In this document: positions 1-7,644 of the stretch, one piece after another | Layout: each line of letters begins with the position of its first letter | Position numbering within the stretch: the first letter of the stretch is position 1 | Assembly (NCBI GenBank): GCA_005884335.1 | Contig: VBCJ01000329.1 | Location: forward strand, 1-17,429 | Direction of reading: 5' to 3' | Source of the DNA: Betaproteobacteria bacterium | GTDB taxonomy: Bacteria > Pseudomonadota > Gammaproteobacteria > Burkholderiales > SG8-39 | Length of the DNA stretch: 17,429 bases | Translations under genes and position numbers: made by a program | Notes under the pieces: model-generated | The model's input: the letters and a program-made list of their open reading frames with translations, nothing else | Databases searched by the model: none | What the model was told of the DNA's origin: nothing

Positions 1-1
1 G

Positions 2-979
2 GACGTGGTCGGCGACATCATGGCGGTCGCGTATCAGACGAGCGCCGTCAATACCAAACCCGCAGGTTTCGACCTCTTCGACATCGGCAAGCCGGAAAAT
101 CCGAAGCTCATTTCGCACTTCGACGCTTCGGGTGCGCATTCGCGCGGCGTGCACGCAGTGTGGTTCGCGGACGGGGAGTACGTGCACATGGCGTCGGGCG
201 CGCCGGACTTCCAGCCGACGAACCCGGCGGACGACCAGTTCTACCGCATCGTCGACGTGCGAAAGCCCGCGAAGCCCGAAGAGGCGGGGCGCTGGTGGCT
301 GCCCGGCACGCGCGTGGGCGACTCCACGCCGCCGCCTGCGCGCCATCCTAAGTTCGACTCGGGCTATCGCGCGCACAACACCAACGTCTTTCCCCAGCGG
401 CCCGACCGCGCCTACGTCGGCTACATCTCGGGCGGCGCCGTGATCCTCGACATTGCCGACAAATCTCGACCCAAGCTTATCTCGCACTGGCGCTATTCGC
501 CGCCTTACACCGGGTTCACCCACACCGTGCTGCCGCTCTTCGAGCGGGGACTCCTGATCGTGAGCGACGAGTGCGTCTATCCCGACGGCAAGGACTGGCC
601 CAAGCTCGTCTGGGTGGTGGACGCGCGCCTCGAGACCAATCCCGTGCCGATCAGCACCTTTCCCATGCCGCCGGTCGAGGCCTTCGCAAAAAACGGCGGG
701 CGTTTCGGCGCGCATAACCTGCACGAAAACCTCCCGGTGCCGGGCTCCTGGAAATCCGAGGACGTCATCGTCGGCACCTTCTTCGGCGGGGGCGTGCGCG
801 CGTTCGACGTGAGCAATCCCTACCAGCCGCAGGAAATCGCCTACTTCGTCCCTCCCGCGCCCAAGCTCTCGCGCGCGGGGTCGATCCAGCTGAACGACGT
901 CTACGTCGACGACCGGCGGCTGGTCTATACGGTCGACCGCTTTGCCGGCGGCTTGTACGTCCTCGAGATGACCATTTGA
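2..979 (+). CDS. LVIVD-repeat protein, 5' end cut by window edge
   Basis: The reading frame is open from the first bases, so the true start lies upstream; the GTG at 5 is only the first possible start inside the window. About 325 residues remain. Several beta-propeller-like repeats are visible, each with a strand ending in a D-rich turn followed by a P-x-x-P/I-x-x-x stretch: FDLFDIGKPENPKLISHF, YRIVDVRKPAKPEEAGRW, VILDIADKSRPKLISHW and RAFDVSNPYQPQEIAYF. This is the pattern of LVIVD-repeat proteins, which are often exported and mostly of unknown function. Whether there is a signal peptide cannot be seen because the N-terminus is missing. The stop TGA (977-979) shares its last base with the ATG of the next gene, so the two are probably translated together. 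No catalytic motif was recognised and no enzymatic role is proposed. Confidence 0.8.
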   Translation, partial: DVVGDIMAVAYQTSAVNTKPAGFDLFDIGKPENPKLISHFDASGAHSRGVHAVWFADGEYVHMASGAPDFQPTNPADDQFYRIVDVRKPAKPEEAGRWWLPGTRVGDSTPPPARHPKFDSGYRAHNTNVFPQRPDRAYVGYISGGAVILDIADKSRPKLISHWRYSPPYTGFTHTVLPLFERGLLIVSDECVYPDGKDWPKLVWVVDARLETNPVPISTFPMPPVEAFAKNGGRFGAHNLHENLPVPGSWKSEDVIVGTFFGGGVRAFDVSNPYQPQEIAYFVPPAPKLSRAGSIQLNDVYVDDRRLVYTVDRFAGGLYVLEMTI

Positions 980-2049
980 TGCAGAGCCCGGCGCCGACGC
1001 GCGATTCGCTGGCAGGAAAGCTCCCGGTCACGCTGATCACCGGATTTCTCGGCAGCGGCAAGACGACGCTGCTCAAGCGTTTGCTGCGCGATCCCGGGAT
1101 GAAGCGGGCGGCGGTCATCATCAACGAGTTCGGCGAGGTCGGCATCGACCACGAACTGATTGCGTCCTCTTCCGAGCAGATGACGCTGCTCTCGAACGGG
1201 TGCCTGTGCTGCACCGTGCGCACCGATCTGCAGGAAACGCTGCGCGAGCTCTTCATCAAGCGCCGCGCCGGAGAAGTGATCGACTTCGACCGAGTCTTCG
1301 TCGAGACCACCGGGCTCGCCGACCCGGTGCCGGTGCTGCATACGCTGCAGACCGACGCGATGCTCGGCGCGCAGTACCGGCTCGATTGCGTGGTGACGCT
1401 GGTCGACGCGGTCAACGGCCTGCAAAACCTCGGCAACATGCCCGAAGCGGCGAAGCAGGCCGCAGTCGCCGACCGCATCGTCATCACCAAGAGCGACATC
1501 GCTGAGCGCGGCGCGGTTGCGGCCCTCGAAGCGAGGCTAGCGAGAATGAATCCCTATGCCGCGCGCAGCGTGGCGATCAACGGCGAGGTGGAGGTGGCCT
1601 TCCTGCGCGACGTCGGACCGGGAAGCACGCGCGCCACGCCGCAAGATCTCGAGCGCTGGCTCGCGCCCTCGGGCGAAGGGCGTCCCGCCGAAGGTGCCTA
1701 CCTCGGCGAACGCGTTCGCGCGGGAGCGCACGACGCTTCGATCGGCTCGTTCTGCCTGTGGTTCGAACAACCCTTCACCTGGGACACGTTCTCGGCCGCC
1801 GTGCAGGTGCTGACCTCGCTGCGCGGACCCGACCTGCTGCGCGTGAAAGGCCTCGTCAACGTCTCGGGCGAACGCGGGCCGGTGGTCGTGCAGGGGGCAC
1901 AGCACGTGTTCCACCCGCCGGTCACGCTCGATGCGTGGACGAGCGAGGACCGCCGTTCGCGCATCGTGTTCGTCACGCGCAATCTTTCGCGCGAGTCGGT
2001 CGAAGCGCTCTTCGCCGCCGTGGGGACGCTCGCCGCGCCGCGCAGCTGA
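979..2049 (+). CDS. CobW/COG0523-family GTP-binding protein (putative metal chaperone)
   Basis: The protein has 356 residues from the ATG at 979. A TTG three bases upstream is also possible, but the ATG forms a TGATG stop-start overlap with the preceding gene, which argues for it. Visible motifs in order are Walker A GFLGSGKT (residues 22-29), INEFGEVGID (48-57), the family metal-binding CLCC motif (75-78), ETTGLADP (109-116) in the Walker B/switch region, and TKSD (170-173) as the guanine-specificity loop. The C-terminal CobW domain follows (SFCLWFEQPFTWD, RGPDLLRVKG). Family members are cytoplasmic GTPases that bind metals, mostly zinc or cobalt, and are thought to deliver them to client proteins. 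The coupling to the LVIVD gene suggests a shared role, but the client is unknown. There is no His-rich tail. Confidence 0.92.
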   Translation: MQSPAPTRDSLAGKLPVTLITGFLGSGKTTLLKRLLRDPGMKRAAVIINEFGEVGIDHELIASSSEQMTLLSNGCLCCTVRTDLQETLRELFIKRRAGEVIDFDRVFVETTGLADPVPVLHTLQTDAMLGAQYRLDCVVTLVDAVNGLQNLGNMPEAAKQAAVADRIVITKSDIAERGAVAALEARLARMNPYAARSVAINGEVEVAFLRDVGPGSTRATPQDLERWLAPSGEGRPAEGAYLGERVRAGAHDASIGSFCLWFEQPFTWDTFSAAVQVLTSLRGPDLLRVKGLVNVSGERGPVVVQGAQHVFHPPVTLDAWTSEDRRSRIVFVTRNLSRESVEALFAAVGTLAAPRS

Positions 2050-2060
2050 TCAGTGGCGCG

Positions 2061-2090
2061 CGCCCTCAATTGCGCGAGTAACAGAGGGCG
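2061..2090 (+). repeat. 7-bp inverted repeat (possible weak stem-loop) after the GTPase gene
   Basis: CGCCCTC (2061-2067) pairs exactly with GAGGGCG (2084-2090) across a 16-nt loop, 11 nt after the GTPase stop. No T-tract follows, so it is not a standard intrinsic terminator. It overlaps the putative -35 region of the next promoter and could be coincidental in GC-rich DNA. Confidence 0.25.
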
Positions 2091-2099
2091 AGCTATGAT
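2070..2099 (+). promoter_or_regulatory. Putative sigma-70-type promoter for the ThDP enzyme gene
   Basis: A TATGAT hexamer (2094-2099) matches the -10 consensus in five of six positions. A poor -35, TTGCGC (2070-2075), lies 18 nt upstream. Transcription would start near 2106 and give a leader of about 34 nt before the ATG at 2140. The 90-nt gap between the GTPase and ThDP genes, with a recognisable -10, suggests a new transcription unit starts here. The call rests on the -10 only. Confidence 0.4.
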
Positions 2100-2139
2100 C
2101 GGCTTCCGCTAAATCTCGTACTAGCTCACTGGAACGCCC

Positions 2140-3795
2140 ATGAACGCCAAGGAAAACCTTTCGCCGACCGTTCGTTCCGAAGCGCCGGTTGCGGGCCCCG
2201 AGCAAAAGGAAATCTGGGGCAGCGACGCCATCGCGGCGGTGCTGCGCACGCTCGACATTCCCTTCCTCGCGCTGAACCCGGGAGCGAGCTACCGCGGACT
2301 GCACGACAGCATCGTCAACTACCTCGGCAACACGCGCCCGCAGATGCTGCTCTGCCTGCACGAAGAATCGGCGGTGGCGATCGCGCAGGGCTACGCCAAA
2401 GCCTCCGACCGGATGATGGGCGCGGTGGTCCATTCCAACGTGGGGCTCATGCACGCGAGCATGGCGATCTTCAACGCCTGGTGCGACCGCGCGCCTATGC
2501 TCGTTCTCGGCGCGACCGGTCCCTGGGACGCCGCGAAGCGCCGTCCCTGGATCGACTGGATCCACACCGCTTCCGACCAGGCCGCGCTCGTGCGCGACTA
2601 CACCAAGTGGGACAACCAGCCGGCGTCGGTGCCGGCGGCGTACGACGCGTTGCTGCGCGCGGCCCAGATGGCCACGACGGCGCCGCGCGGCCCCGTCTAC
2701 GTGAACCTCGACGCGGGGCTGCAGATCCTCGCCGGACGCGTCTCCAGGAGCGAGTCGAGCTGGAAGCAGCGCGTCGCGCTCGCCGAAAAGATCCACGCGC
2801 GCGTCTTCACCGACATCAAGGTCGGCGCGGCGTTTCCGACCGATCACCCGCTGCACGCCGCTCCGCCCGCGACCTTCCTTTCGCCCGACACGTCGAAATT
2901 GCTGCGCGAGGCCGACGTGGTGCTGTCGCTCGACTGGGTCGATCTCGCGGGCGCGCTGAAAGCGGCCTGGGGCGCGGACCCGGTGGGCGCGAAGGTCATC
3001 CAGATCTCGCCCGACGCGCACATCCACCGCGGCTGGAGCATGGATTACCAGGGCTTGCCGGCGGTAGACATCTACATGATGTGCGAGCCGGACGCCGCGG
3101 TTCCGCTGCTCCTCGATGCCGTCAAGCCGCGCCCAGGGGCGGTCGCGGCGAAGCCCGCGCCCTCGCCGGACGCCGCGCCCGCCGTCGTATCGATTCGCGC
3201 GCTCGCCGATGCCTTGAATGCGGCGACAAAGGACATGGAAATCTGCATCACGCGGCTACCGCTCGGCTGGAACGGCGCCTACCGCCACTTCCGCCATCCG
3301 CTGGATTACATCGGCTCGGAAGGCGGCGGCGGCGTGGGCGCAGGGCCCGGCATCACCGTGGGCGCAGCGCTGGCGCTGAAGGACAGCGGCAGGCTGCCCG
3401 TCGCCATCATGGGCGACGGCGATTTCCTGATGGGCGCGACCGCGCTGTGGACCGCGGCGCACTACGGCATTCCCTGCCTCATCCTCGTCGCCAACAACCG
3501 TTCCTTCTTCAACGACGAGCTGCACCAGGAGCGCGTCGCGAAGGAGCGCTCGCGCCCGGTGGAGAACCGCTGGATCGGCCAGCGCATCAGCGGACCGGAC
3601 ATCGACATCGCGATGATGGCGCGCGCGCAAGGCGCCGAAGGCATCGGCCCGGTCGCGAAGGCGTCGGAGCTCGAGCCCGCGATCGAGAAAGGAATCCAGG
3701 CCGCGCGGAACGGAGCGGTGTGCGTCGTCGACGTTCGCGTCGCCCCGGGATACGACACCAACATCAGCGGCTCGGGCGCGGGCCAGAAGCGCTGA
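2140..3795 (+). CDS. Thiamine-diphosphate-dependent enzyme (acetolactate synthase large subunit / decarboxylase-like)
   Basis: The protein has 551 residues, the usual length of the ThDP decarboxylase/acetolactate synthase superfamily. The N-terminal pyrimidine-binding domain has LHEESAVAIAQGYAKAS (residues 72-88); one of E75/E76 is the glutamate expected to activate the cofactor. A central domain follows (about 200-330). The C-terminal domain has the ThDP/Mg-binding motif, starting at GDGDFL (425-430) and ending at NN (452-453), which is the family spacing. SEGGGGVGAGPGITVGAALA (393-412) precedes it. Substrate cannot be read from sequence; 2-oxo-acid decarboxylation or carboligation is the family chemistry. 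The Bug receptor gene starts 26 nt downstream on the same strand, so the pair is probably one unit: uptake of a carboxylate and its conversion. The protein is expected to be cytoplasmic. Confidence 0.88.
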   Translation: MNAKENLSPTVRSEAPVAGPEQKEIWGSDAIAAVLRTLDIPFLALNPGASYRGLHDSIVNYLGNTRPQMLLCLHEESAVAIAQGYAKASDRMMGAVVHSNVGLMHASMAIFNAWCDRAPMLVLGATGPWDAAKRRPWIDWIHTASDQAALVRDYTKWDNQPASVPAAYDALLRAAQMATTAPRGPVYVNLDAGLQILAGRVSRSESSWKQRVALAEKIHARVFTDIKVGAAFPTDHPLHAAPPATFLSPDTSKLLREADVVLSLDWVDLAGALKAAWGADPVGAKVIQISPDAHIHRGWSMDYQGLPAVDIYMMCEPDAAVPLLLDAVKPRPGAVAAKPAPSPDAAPAVVSIRALADALNAATKDMEICITRLPLGWNGAYRHFRHPLDYIGSEGGGGVGAGPGITVGAALALKDSGRLPVAIMGDGDFLMGATALWTAAHYGIPCLILVANNRSFFNDELHQERVAKERSRPVENRWIGQRISGPDIDIAMMARAQGAEGIGPVAKASELEPAIEKGIQAARNGAVCVVDVRVAPGYDTNISGSGAGQKR

Positions 3796-3821
3796 AAGCG
3801 GCGAACAAGGGACGAAGGACG

Positions 3822-4805
3822 ATGTTTAGAGCGCGAGCCTTGATGAGCCTGGCTCTGGGCGCCGTGCTGGCGCTGGCGGCCGGGGAGGCAGCCGCTCAAG
3901 CCGGGTGGCCGAGCCGGCCGATCCGCTTCACCGTGCCGCTCCCGCCCGGGGGCGCGAACGATCTGCTCGCGCGCGTATTCGCAGAGCGCCTGCAAACGAA
4001 TCTCGGACAGCCGGTGATCGTGGAGAACAAGCCCGGCGCAGGCGGCAACGTCGGCACCGAGTTCGTCGCCAAGCAGCCCGGCGACGGCTACTCCCTGCTC
4101 CTCTCGTCCAACACCCACGTCCTGAACGTGAGCTTCTTCGCGAAGCTTCCGTACGACCCGATCAAGGATTTCGAGCCGGTCACGCTGGTGGCCACCATTC
4201 CTTTCGTGCTCACCGTGAACTCGAATCTCCCCGTGACCAACGTAAAGGAGTTCCTGGCGTACGCACGTTCGCACCCGGGCTCGACCTACGCGACTGCGGG
4301 CATCGGCACGCCGCACCATCTGGGAGCCGAGCTTTTGCGGACCATGACTGGAATCGAGATCACGCACGTGCCCTACAAGGGCGCGGCCTTCCTCGTCCCC
4401 GCGCTTTTGACCGGTGAAGTGACTTTCTCGATCGCCTCGATGAGCTCGCTCGTGCCGCATTTCAAGTCGGGGAAGCTGCGTGCACTGGCCGTCGCGAGCG
4501 AGACCCGTACCTCCCTCCTGCCCGACGTGCCGACCATCGCCGAAGCGGGCCCGCTGCCGGGTTACTCGATCGACGTGTGGTTCGGCGTGATGGCGCCCGC
4601 GGGGACGCCGCGCGCCATCGTCGATCGGCTGAACGCCGAGATCAATCGCGTGCTTCAGGATCCGAAGGTGGTGAAGGATCGGCTCAACTCGGTAGGCCTT
4701 TCGCCCGTCGGCACCACGCCCGAGCGTTATATGGAAATCATGAAGGCGGACCTGGTGAAATACGCGAAGATCACCAGGGACGCCGGAATCAAGCCCGATC
4801 AGTAA
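3822..4805 (+). CDS. Bug-family periplasmic solute receptor (tripartite tricarboxylate transporter substrate-binding protein)
   Basis: The start chosen is the ATG at 3822, preceded by a purine-rich AAGGGACGAAGGAC; longer readings of this frame run back through the ThDP gene and are not credible. The 327-residue product begins with a signal peptide: positively charged MFRAR, a hydrophobic stretch to about residue 21, then AAAQA, with cleavage likely between residues 25 and 28. The mature start WPSRPIRFTVPLPPGGAND is the hallmark of the Bug family, which binds carboxylates in the periplasm. GAGGNVGTEFVAK, followed by a GDGYSLLL segment, is also typical. No TctA or TctB membrane subunit lies nearby, so this is an orphan receptor, common in Burkholderiales. 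The ligand is unknown; its neighbour suggests a substrate for the ThDP enzyme. It converges on the dehydrogenase gene, leaving a 23-nt gap. Confidence 0.93.
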   Translation: MFRARALMSLALGAVLALAAGEAAAQAGWPSRPIRFTVPLPPGGANDLLARVFAERLQTNLGQPVIVENKPGAGGNVGTEFVAKQPGDGYSLLLSSNTHVLNVSFFAKLPYDPIKDFEPVTLVATIPFVLTVNSNLPVTNVKEFLAYARSHPGSTYATAGIGTPHHLGAELLRTMTGIEITHVPYKGAAFLVPALLTGEVTFSIASMSSLVPHFKSGKLRALAVASETRTSLLPDVPTIAEAGPLPGYSIDVWFGVMAPAGTPRAIVDRLNAEINRVLQDPKVVKDRLNSVGLSPVGTTPERYMEIMKADLVKYAKITRDAGIKPDQ

Positions 4806-4828
4806 ATCGGCACGCCACGCGGAGGCGC

Positions 4829-5881
4829 TCAGGTGCCCAGATTCGCCAGCCGGCGCTTCCACGCCGGGATGACCCCCGGGTTCTTGCAGTAGAGCGGCGG
4901 CTCGCCGCGCAGGATGCGCGTGATGTTCTCCACCGCCGCGGGCGGAAAGGAAGCGAACGCGTCCTGGGTGTGGCCGACCCTGTGCGGCGTGAGAATGACG
5001 TTGTCGAGCTGACGCAGCGGGCTGTCATCGGGCAGAGGCTCGACGGCGAAGCTGTCGAGCGCGGCGCCCGCGATGCGTTTCTCCTTCAGTGCGCGGTAGA
5101 GCGCGGCTTCGTCGATCGCCTCTCCGCGCGAGGTATTCACCAGATACGCCGAAGGCTTCATCAGCGCGAGCTCGCGCTCGCCCAGCATCCCGCGCGATTC
5201 GGGGGTGATGCTGACGAGCACCGCCACGATGTCGCTCGAGCGCAGCAGCGTGTCCAGGTCCGTCATCTTGACGCCCTGCGGCGCCTGGTCCGCCCCGACG
5301 AAGGGATCGCAGGCGACGAGGTTCACGCCGAATCCCGAAAGCCGCTCGACCACGCCGCGCGCGATCCGCCCCAGGCCCACCAGGCCGACCGTGCGCCCAC
5401 GCAGCATGCGCGCCCAGGCGTCCTTCGGCGTGGGTCTGGGCCGCCGCCGTCTGTCGCGCAGCGCGGCTTCCGTCTCCCGGGGCTGATACATCAGCATGAG
5501 GATCAGCATGACCGTCGCCTCGGCCATGCCGAGGAAATTTTCCGGCGTTGCCCCGTGCCCGACGATGATGCCCAACTCGTTGGCTGCCGCAAGATCCACC
5601 GTCTCGAGGCCGATCGTCGGGTTCACGATCCCGCGAAGGCGCGGCGCCGCGAGCATGATTTCGCGCGAGCAGATCGAGCGCGAACTGAACATCATCACTT
5701 CGGCGCGTCCGAAAAGCTCCGCGTGGCGTTCCTTCGGATAGTCGAGCTTTTTCCCGGGCGCGGTCTGCGGGCCGCGCACAACTTCAATGCCGAGCTTCAC
5801 GAGGCGCGACTCGATCTCGTCCAGCACCTCGACGAGCATGTAATCGTGGCAGATGAAAACGGTATGCCGATTCACGCCCAC
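4829..5881 (-). CDS. D-2-hydroxyacid dehydrogenase (NAD-binding, PGDH-like)
   Basis: The protein has 350 residues from a GTG at 5881, 10 nt after the stop of the upstream oxygenase beta gene; a second GTG at 5875 is possible. The Rossmann motif GLVGLGRIARG (166-176) follows the hinge helix, and the acidic residue expected for NAD binding is in ACDPF (190-194). Catalytic residues fit the family: R252 in VNTSRGEAIDEAAL, E281 in SFAVEPLP and H300 in LTPHRVGH. The enzyme would interconvert a D-2-hydroxy acid and a 2-oxo acid in the cytoplasm. It is the last gene of the minus-strand catabolic run, so it may act on a late intermediate; that is inference. The insert RDRRRRPRPTPKDAW (142-156) is arginine-rich. 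Confidence 0.88.
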   Translation of the reverse strand: MGVNRHTVFICHDYMLVEVLDEIESRLVKLGIEVVRGPQTAPGKKLDYPKERHAELFGRAEVMMFSSRSICSREIMLAAPRLRGIVNPTIGLETVDLAAANELGIIVGHGATPENFLGMAEATVMLILMLMYQPRETEAALRDRRRRPRPTPKDAWARMLRGRTVGLVGLGRIARGVVERLSGFGVNLVACDPFVGADQAPQGVKMTDLDTLLRSSDIVAVLVSITPESRGMLGERELALMKPSAYLVNTSRGEAIDEAALYRALKEKRIAGAALDSFAVEPLPDDSPLRQLDNVILTPHRVGHTQDAFASFPPAAVENITRILRGEPPLYCKNPGVIPAWKRRLANLGT

Positions 5882-5891
5882 CCGGCCCGAT

Positions 5892-6419
5892 CTAAACGCA
5901 GTAGATGTCCACCATCGAAGGCAGATAGTCGTTCTGCAGGACGGTTTTCTTCTTCGCGATCAGCCACGCCTTGCCTTTGCGGCGCAGCTCGTAATAAGCG
6001 TGGCCAAAGAAGACGTCGGTTCTCTTGTGGTGCGGATCGAATACGTGGCTGGTCCAGCTGGAACGCAGCCGCATGGAGGATTTTCCTTCCGCTCCTGCGA
6101 GGAGCACGTTGCCGACGATGTGCGTGGTGCGGCGAAGCGGCACGGAGGCGGGCGAGCGTCCCGAGCGGATGCGCACGACGCGGTCCTCGAGGCCGGCGCG
6201 GTTCGCATAGTAGATGTGAGAAATCTCGGCCTGAGGATCGGAGGTCAGCGCGTCTTCCGTGCGCCAGGTTGGCATCCAGTACTCGCAGTCCTCGGTGAAG
6301 AGCGCGAGCCATTCGTCCCAGCGCTGCTCGTCAAGATAGACGGCTTCGCGAACGAGAACATCGCGGCATGTACGGGCCTTGCAGGCTCGCCACCGGGTTG
6401 ATGCCCATCTCGCGCGCAA
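5892..6419 (-). CDS. Aromatic-ring-hydroxylating dioxygenase beta subunit, BenB-like (N-terminus abnormal)
   Basis: The body of this 175-residue frame strongly resembles the small subunit of benzoate-type dioxygenases as I remember it: REAVYLDEQRWDEWLALF, EDCEYWMPTW, the stretch from DPQAEISHIYYANR to GLEDRVVRIR, RTTHIVGNV, and a C-terminus KKKTVLQNDYLPSMVDIY. These proteins have an NTF2-like fold and support the catalytic alpha subunit structurally. The start is doubtful. The only start codon in frame before the conserved part is a TTG at 6419, which lies 89 nt inside the alpha gene and adds an unfamiliar MRARWASTRWRACKARTC. Homologues normally begin with their own ATG about eight residues before the RDxLxREA segment. 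I infer that the alpha end and beta start have been lost by deletion, so this gene may be unexpressed or a fusion artefact. Confidence 0.8.
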   Translation of the reverse strand: MRARWASTRWRACKARTCRDVLVREAVYLDEQRWDEWLALFTEDCEYWMPTWRTEDALTSDPQAEISHIYYANRAGLEDRVVRIRSGRSPASVPLRRTTHIVGNVLLAGAEGKSSMRLRSSWTSHVFDPHHKRTDVFFGHAYYELRRKGKAWLIAKKKTVLQNDYLPSMVDIYCV

Positions 6420-7620
6420 GCGCGCTCGCGCCGGGCTCGATCGCCGTCATGCCGCGTTGATACCCCTGCAGCCAGGAAATCGGCGCGGCGAACCCGGCCT
6501 GGCTGTCTTCGTACACGCTGGTATCGTCGGGCGTCGCCAGGCCGCTCACGTTGAAGAAATCCTCGAACTGGCGAAGGCGCCAGGCGCGTTGCGCGGGCGG
6601 CTCGCCGGCCGGCGCCATGCAATAGACGCGCATCTCGGTCTTGTTCACCGCAAGCGGCCGGAACGTGCGCAGGAGAAGCGACGTGGAGTCGGCGATCTGC
6701 ATATTGGGAAACACGACGATGTTCCGGAGCTTCAACATCCAGTCGGCGCGCTGGTCGCCCACGCGCTTGCGGATTTCATCCCTGCTCGCGTAGACCTGCC
6801 GCCGCTCCGGCTGCGCCTGGTTGAGCCAGATCGCCGTGTGCCCGTGCTCGAAGTTGAAACTGCCCCCGTCCTGCGCGAGGCGCTTGTCCCAGTCGAAGGC
6901 GCGCGCGGCCTGGTTTCCGGTCTTCGCGCGCTCGCGCTGGCGCACCACCTCCATGAAGCTCGTGTGCGTCGAAGTCAGATGGTACTGGTCGACGCCGTTG
7001 TCCATCTGCAGCTTCCAGTTGGCATCGAACGTGTAGGTGATGCGGCCCGGCACGCATTCCATTCCCCGCGGGCCCTGTTCCAACGCGAGATCGAGGAAGA
7101 ACTTCAGCTCCCCGAGGTAGTCCTCGAGCGGCGGCACGTCCGCGCTGAGGCTCCCGAAGAGCAGTCCCTTGTAGTTGGCAAGCCGCGCGAGCGGCACCAG
7201 ATCGTGGTCCTCGGCGTCGAATGCCGCGCCGTAGCAGGCGCTCTTTCGGTCCTTGACGTCGATGTTCCTGCCGCCCGAATCGTAGGCCCAGCCGTGGTAG
7301 TTGCAGACATGGTACTTGCGGTTTCCCGACTCGCTTCGGGCGAGCATCGTGCCCTTGTGCCGGCACACGTTCAGGAACGCGCCGAGCTTTCCCGCGGCGT
7401 CGCGCGTCACCATCACCGGCACGCGGCCGATGTGGGTTGCGGTGAAATCGTGCGGCTTGGCGAGCTGCGACTCGAAAGCGAGGAACGCCCAGGTGCGCTC
7501 GAAGATGTATTTCTGCTCCAGCTCGAAAAGCTCGGCGTCGGCGAAGAGATCGCGGTGCACGCGGAACGCGCCCTCTTCGGGCCGGTCGTCCACGTAGAGC
7601 TTGATGTCCTTGAGATCCAC
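6331..7620 (-). CDS. Rieske-type aromatic-ring-hydroxylating dioxygenase alpha subunit, BenA-like (C-terminus apparently truncated)
   Basis: The protein has 429 residues from a GTG at 7620, 24 nt after the bicupin stop, with no clear ribosome-binding site. The Rieske [2Fe-2S] ligands are C86, H88, C106 and H109 (CRHKGTML to CNYHGW). The mononuclear iron site is DNGVDQYHLTSTH, with D211 linking the two centres and H214 and H219 as iron ligands; D/E-rich FEDFF and PDDTSVYEDSQAGF lie further on. The overall pattern is closest to the BenA/XylX/AntA group, which adds O2 to aromatic acids. Those systems normally use an FAD/[2Fe-2S] reductase, none of which is in the window. The end is odd: after MGINPVASLQGPYM the family continues about 15-20 residues, but here it turns into PRCSRSRSRLS, which is the beta gene read in another frame. 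Confidence 0.88.
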   Translation of the reverse strand: MDLKDIKLYVDDRPEEGAFRVHRDLFADAELFELEQKYIFERTWAFLAFESQLAKPHDFTATHIGRVPVMVTRDAAGKLGAFLNVCRHKGTMLARSESGNRKYHVCNYHGWAYDSGGRNIDVKDRKSACYGAAFDAEDHDLVPLARLANYKGLLFGSLSADVPPLEDYLGELKFFLDLALEQGPRGMECVPGRITYTFDANWKLQMDNGVDQYHLTSTHTSFMEVVRQRERAKTGNQAARAFDWDKRLAQDGGSFNFEHGHTAIWLNQAQPERRQVYASRDEIRKRVGDQRADWMLKLRNIVVFPNMQIADSTSLLLRTFRPLAVNKTEMRVYCMAPAGEPPAQRAWRLRQFEDFFNVSGLATPDDTSVYEDSQAGFAAPISWLQGYQRGMTAIEPGASALAREMGINPVASLQGPYMPRCSRSRSRLS

Positions 7621-7644
7621 GACCGGTCCCGGGATGGCCGGCGC

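Noticed and set aside
2481..4805. 774-codon reading of the Bug frame
   Set aside because: Only the part from 3822 is the Bug receptor with a signal peptide and ribosome-binding site; the rest is an out-of-frame reading of the ThDP gene.
3462..4862. 466-codon minus-strand frame opposite the Bug gene
   Set aside because: It is antisense to the Bug receptor and ThDP genes, which have clear family motifs; no independent support.
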